A stretch of 64,000 nucleotides of DNA from VRUE01 sp963780815 (GTDB taxonomy: Bacteria; Actinomycetota; Thermoleophilia; Solirubrobacterales; 70-9), in assembly GCA_963780815.1 (NCBI GenBank), contig CAWADG010000006.1, forward strand, positions 62,001-126,000. Direction: 5' to 3'. Shown here piece after piece: positions 60,876-64,000 of the stretch. The notes beneath the pieces are model-generated. The model had not been told where the DNA came from and ran no database searches. It saw nothing but the letters and a program-made list of their open reading frames with translations. The translations under genes and the position numbers were made by a program. Every line of letters begins with the position of its first letter. The first letter of the stretch is position 1.

Positions 60876-63631
60876 CCGGGGAGCAGAAGGAGACCAACAG
60901 GTCGGCGGGTCGGGCGACGCGCATCCTCATCCTGCTCGCCGCATGCCTCTCTCTCACGGGAGCACTCTGCGGAAACGCTGCGGCAAATGAGCCCATCTTG
61001 TCATTCACCCTGGGGAGCACGAGCACCCAAGCAGGGGCTCACCCGAACATCACCGCTTCGTTCCAACTGGGGAGTGTCGGTGATCCGGAAATCGCGAAGA
61101 ACATCCATGTGAACCTCCCTGCAGGAGTTTTTGGCAATCCGGGTGCGATACCGAAATGCCAGTCGACGGACTTCGCCCTCAATGAATGCGCACCGGCCAC
61201 GCAGGCCGGCCTCGTGACGATTTTCGCGAAATACGAAGGGATAGAAGACTTCCTGCTTGGCACAGCCCCGGTCTATAACACCGAGCCCAAGGGGGAAGAC
61301 GAGACCGCGCGGCTCAGCTTCGTGGCGCCGACAGTCAACGTCCCGATCATCGTCCCGCTGACAGTGCGCGCGGCGACCGACTATGGCGTTCGCATGAACA
61401 TCGCGGGGATTCCTCAGAGCATTCCGTTCTACGCAGCGTCCTTCGAAACGTGGGGCTTCCCCGCGGATCCTGCAAATGACGAACATAGGTTCCCGATCGG
61501 CGCCCCAGGCGCTCCATCCGGGTGCCCGGGCTCGGCCACCACCGGCTGCATCACGACCCCCTACCCGAAGGCTGCGATATTCGTGCGGCCCTACATCAAC
61601 AATCCGAGTCTCTGCACCGGACAGCCACTGTCGGTATCGCTCAGCGTTGAAACCTACGGAGATCCCACCCACCCATCCGAAGCCGAAGCGGAATACCCGG
61701 CGACGACGGGTTGCGAAAAGCAGAGATTCGACCCGATTCTCAACGCCGGCCTGACTACGAACCAAACGGACGCGCCGTCCGGTTTGGACCTCCAACTCAG
61801 GGCCGACCAGTTCCTCGAGAGATCACCCTCCCCTTCTCAGCTTCGATCCGCGAGCCTCTTCCTCCCCCGGGGCCTCTCGATCAACCCGGATGCCGCTGAC
61901 GGCCAGACCTCGTGCACGGATGCCGAGGCGGGATTCGGCTCAGAACTTGCCGGGCACTGTCCGGACAACTCGAAGATAGGGACCTTCGACGTTAGGACGC
62001 CCGCCCTCGAGGGACCGCTGGAGGGCTCGCTCTTCATAGGACAACCATTGCCCGAAAACCAGTACCGCGTATTTATGCTCGCCGATGGCTTCGGGGTTCA
62101 CGCCAAGTTCGTCACGTCCGTTCATCCCGACCCTGCGACCGGTCAGCTGACGATGAGCGTGTCCGACCTGCCGCAAGTGCCGTTCGAAGAGTTCAACCTG
62201 CACCTGTTCGCTTCTGATCGCGGGCTGGTTGCAACCCCAACGCAGTGCACGGTATACGGGGTCGATTCCCTGTTCGTCCCGTGGAACGACCGACTATCTC
62301 CTCAATCCTCGAAGCCGTCCCTGAGCCTGGCGGCGGGCCCGAACGACACTTCCTGTCCGGGCGAGACGCGCTCGTTCCATCCACGTCTGGTCGCGGGTGC
62401 CTCAAGTGCGGTCGCGGGTGCCTTCAGCAGCTTTCAGCTGCGGCTTGACCGTGACGATGGCGACCAATTCCTTGGGGACCTGAACTTCAGGATGCCTCCC
62501 GGCTTCACCGGAATGTTGCGGGGAATCAGCTACTGTCCCGAGGCTTCGATCGCGGTGGCGGAAGAGAATTTGGGTCGGCGGGAGCAGGCGGCCGCCAGTT
62601 GTCCTCCGTCCAGTGAGGTGGGAACCACCAACGTCGCCGCGGGTCCCGGAAGCCATCCTTTCCATGCAGTGGGCAGGATGTACCTGGCGGGGCCCTTCAA
62701 CGGCGCCCCGCTCAGCGTCGTCGCAGTCACCCCGGCTCTGGCGGGTCCCTACGACTACGGCACGGTGGTTGTGCGCGTGGCACTGCACGTGGATCCGCGC
62801 ACCGCTCAGGTGAGCGCTGTCTCGGACACCGTGCCCTCGATCATTGGCGGCATCCCGATCCGAATGCGCTCAATCCAGGTGAATATCGATCGGCCTGCAT
62901 TCACGATAAATCCAACAAACTGCTCGCCGTTCACGGTCGATTCTCAAGGGATCGGCGACCAGGGCACTGTGACCGATTTTTCCTCCTACTTCCAGGTTCT
63001 GAACTGCCGGGCACTAGCCTTCAAGCCCAGGTTCACGGTTCGACAGCTGGGCGGGGTCAAGAAAACCACTCGGTCGAAGGATCCGGCAATGCGTTTCGAC
63101 CTTTGGACACGTCCTGGCGACGCCAACATCAAATCGCTTGCCGTGACTCTCCCGAAGGCTTTCGCCATCGACCAGCGGCATCTCGGCAACATCTGCTCGC
63201 GAGCGCAGCTGGCGGCGGAACATTGCGCAGGGCGACAGCCGATCGGCACTGCCACGACGACCACGCCCCTGCTTGACCAACCGCTGACAGGCCCGGCGTA
63301 TGCGGTCTCGGGCTTTGGCAAGCTCCCGCATGTCGTCTTCATTCTCGACGGCCAGGTGACCATCATGCCCGAGGCGGAATCCTCTTCGGTCAAGGGCGGC
63401 CACCTGAAGACCGTGGTCCCGGTCATTCCCGATGCGCCGATCGGCCACTTCCGCCTCGATCTGTTTGGAGGCAAGAAGGGATACATCGTCAACACGCGAA
63501 ACCTCTGTGCCTCGCCGGCCAAGGTAGCCGTCCAGTACACAGCGCAAAGCGGAACGACCCTCTCCCAGGAAGTCAAGACAAAGACCGCCTGCGGGAAGGG
63601 CGGCGCGAAGCACGAGCGGCACCGGGGCTGA
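60872..63631 (+). CDS. Cassette 2 protein E: secreted TQAGGHP-family protein
   Basis: This 919-residue protein is the intact reference for the broken gene at 32980. A signal peptide (to about NAAA-NE) precedes STSTQAGAHPNITASFQL, where the motif has Ala for the second Gly. Four Cys-pair modules follow (KCQSTDFALNECAPATQAG; SCTDAEAGFG...HCPDNSKIGT; YCPEAS...SCPPSSEVGTT; ICSRAQLAAEHCAGRQPIGT), plus the block GGIPIRMRSIQVNID shared with the C proteins in similar form. The basic tail is GGAKHERHRG. It is the last gene of the operon; a GC-rich hairpin follows 40 nt after the stop. Function unknown. Confidence 0.8.
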   Translation: MTGEQKETNRSAGRATRILILLAACLSLTGALCGNAAANEPILSFTLGSTSTQAGAHPNITASFQLGSVGDPEIAKNIHVNLPAGVFGNPGAIPKCQSTDFALNECAPATQAGLVTIFAKYEGIEDFLLGTAPVYNTEPKGEDETARLSFVAPTVNVPIIVPLTVRAATDYGVRMNIAGIPQSIPFYAASFETWGFPADPANDEHRFPIGAPGAPSGCPGSATTGCITTPYPKAAIFVRPYINNPSLCTGQPLSVSLSVETYGDPTHPSEAEAEYPATTGCEKQRFDPILNAGLTTNQTDAPSGLDLQLRADQFLERSPSPSQLRSASLFLPRGLSINPDAADGQTSCTDAEAGFGSELAGHCPDNSKIGTFDVRTPALEGPLEGSLFIGQPLPENQYRVFMLADGFGVHAKFVTSVHPDPATGQLTMSVSDLPQVPFEEFNLHLFASDRGLVATPTQCTVYGVDSLFVPWNDRLSPQSSKPSLSLAAGPNDTSCPGETRSFHPRLVAGASSAVAGAFSSFQLRLDRDDGDQFLGDLNFRMPPGFTGMLRGISYCPEASIAVAEENLGRREQAAASCPPSSEVGTTNVAAGPGSHPFHAVGRMYLAGPFNGAPLSVVAVTPALAGPYDYGTVVVRVALHVDPRTAQVSAVSDTVPSIIGGIPIRMRSIQVNIDRPAFTINPTNCSPFTVDSQGIGDQGTVTDFSSYFQVLNCRALAFKPRFTVRQLGGVKKTTRSKDPAMRFDLWTRPGDANIKSLAVTLPKAFAIDQRHLGNICSRAQLAAEHCAGRQPIGTATTTTPLLDQPLTGPAYAVSGFGKLPHVVFILDGQVTIMPEAESSSVKGGHLKTVVPVIPDAPIGHFRLDLFGGKKGYIVNTRNLCASPAKVAVQYTAQSGTTLSQEVKTKTACGKGGAKHERHRG

Positions 63632-63671
63632 AGCGCCAGACCCTGTGGTACGCTGACGTTCACAAAGTGAG

Positions 63672-63691
63672 GTCGGGCCGGGGGGCCCGGC
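63672..63691 (+). terminator. Possible terminator after cassette 2
   Basis: CGGGCC-GGGG-GGCCCG with a further G-T and G-C pair gives an 8-bp stem 40 nt after the last stop. The T-run after it is poor (CTTCGGCGTC), so termination may be partial. Confidence 0.4.
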
Positions 63692-63804
63692 TTCGGCGTC
63701 ACAGGCCTCAGAATAGACGGGGATATGCAGCCGGAACGAACGTCGGTTTCGCTGACAGCAACTTGCTGCTCCCCTGTCGCAGGCCGCGGCCCGGGTCCAG
63801 CTAG

Positions 63805-64000
63805 GTGAGGATCCGGCCGGCCGTCGCGGCCCTGATAGCGGTGCTTCTCGGTTGCGCCGTGCTCGGCGTGGTCGGGCTCAACGTCCAGGACGAACTCGAC
63901 CCGCTCTCGCTGCGGATCTCCGGCACCGGCTCCGCCAAGGGCGAAGACCTGCTCGAGGCCCATTTCGGCGACTCGACGCCGTTCGCCGTTCTCCTGACGG
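63805..64000 (+). CDS. Start of an MMPL/RND-family transporter (3' truncated by window edge)
   Basis: The first 65 residues are visible from GTG 63805. A basic start and one membrane helix (VAALIAVLLGCAVLGVVGLNV) are followed by DELDPLSLRISGTGSAKGEDLLEAHFGDSTPFAVLLT, the opening of the first periplasmic or extracellular porter domain in actinobacterial MMPL proteins. Such proteins export lipids or other hydrophobic compounds with proton motive force. The start is 173 nt beyond the end of cassette 2, so it is likely a separate transcript, though readthrough past the weak hairpin is possible. Confidence 0.65.
   Translation, partial: MRIRPAVAALIAVLLGCAVLGVVGLNVQDELDPLSLRISGTGSAKGEDLLEAHFGDSTPFAVLLT

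Noticed and set aside
16729..63631. Composite transposon or integrated element carrying the cassettes
   Set aside because: No transposase, integrase, terminal inverted repeats or attachment-site duplication was seen around either cassette.
63640..63804. Small gene between cassette 2 and the transporter
   Set aside because: No frame with a ribosome site or protein-like composition; only the hairpin at 63672-63691 is notable.

Overview
The window looks like the chromosome of a high-GC actinobacterium of the class Thermoleophilia (Solirubrobacter/Conexibacter-like). This is inferred from very GC-rich coding sequence, frequent GTG starts, and families that I know mainly from that class: very large secreted proteins with NHL/FN3-like/PD40-like repeats, secreted proteins carrying a TQAGGHP motif, short stalk proteins with decapeptide-like repeats, and Cys/Lys-rich C-terminal tails. 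No IS element, CRISPR array, rRNA or convincing tRNA was seen.

Layout. 1-8.1 kb is ordinary housekeeping: a cation/Ca2+ exchanger, a three-gene operon ending in a BCP peroxiredoxin, an acyl-CoA dehydrogenase behind a TetR/FadR-like operator, a membrane protein plus a DUF2252 protein, TypA/BipA, and a cold-shock protein with its terminator. 8.3-16.7 kb holds a secreted subtilase-like protein with no recognisable catalytic His motif, a TVP38-type membrane protein, a RecD2 helicase, and a four-gene array made by duplicating a two-gene unit of stalk proteins; its last member is frameshifted.

16.7-35.7 kb and 45.5-63.6 kb are the most striking parts. Each has a leftward gene for an unusual TetR-type protein with two TetR N-terminal domains in one chain, then a divergent rightward operon of five giant secreted proteins in the same order, here called A-B-C-D-E. 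A is NHL+FN3. B is NHL+FN3+PD40-like propeller. C is the TQAGGHP family. D is NHL+FN3+PD40-like with a second NHL insert. E is the TQAGGHP family. The junctions are tight (ATGA overlaps, 8-nt overlap, 1-3 nt gaps), so each cassette is probably one translationally coupled operon. Both operons start at a sigma70-like promoter with a conserved spacer, TTGACA-N4-GGTCCG-N4-TGTTCTnAT. The same signature lies in front of two further TetR-like genes at 36.8-38.2 kb, one of which lacks a DNA-binding domain, and an inverted copy follows cassette 1. I infer a dedicated, duplicated cell-surface or secreted multi-protein system under TetR-type control.

The 30.8-38.4 kb stretch is dense in single-base frameshifts while amino-acid similarity to the cassette-2 paralogues persists between them. 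Assembly error is the simplest explanation, but real decay of cassette 1 cannot be excluded from this sequence alone.

Between the cassettes (39-45.5 kb) are a bactofilin-like membrane protein and cupin operon divergent from a TetR gene across a perfect 16-bp palindrome, a PPOX-class flavoprotein, a SnoaL-like protein, a luciferase-like oxidoreductase, a secreted paralogue of a gene next to cassette 1, and a secreted protein with eight ~51-residue repeats plus a PKD-like domain. The window ends inside an apparent MMPL/RND transporter gene.
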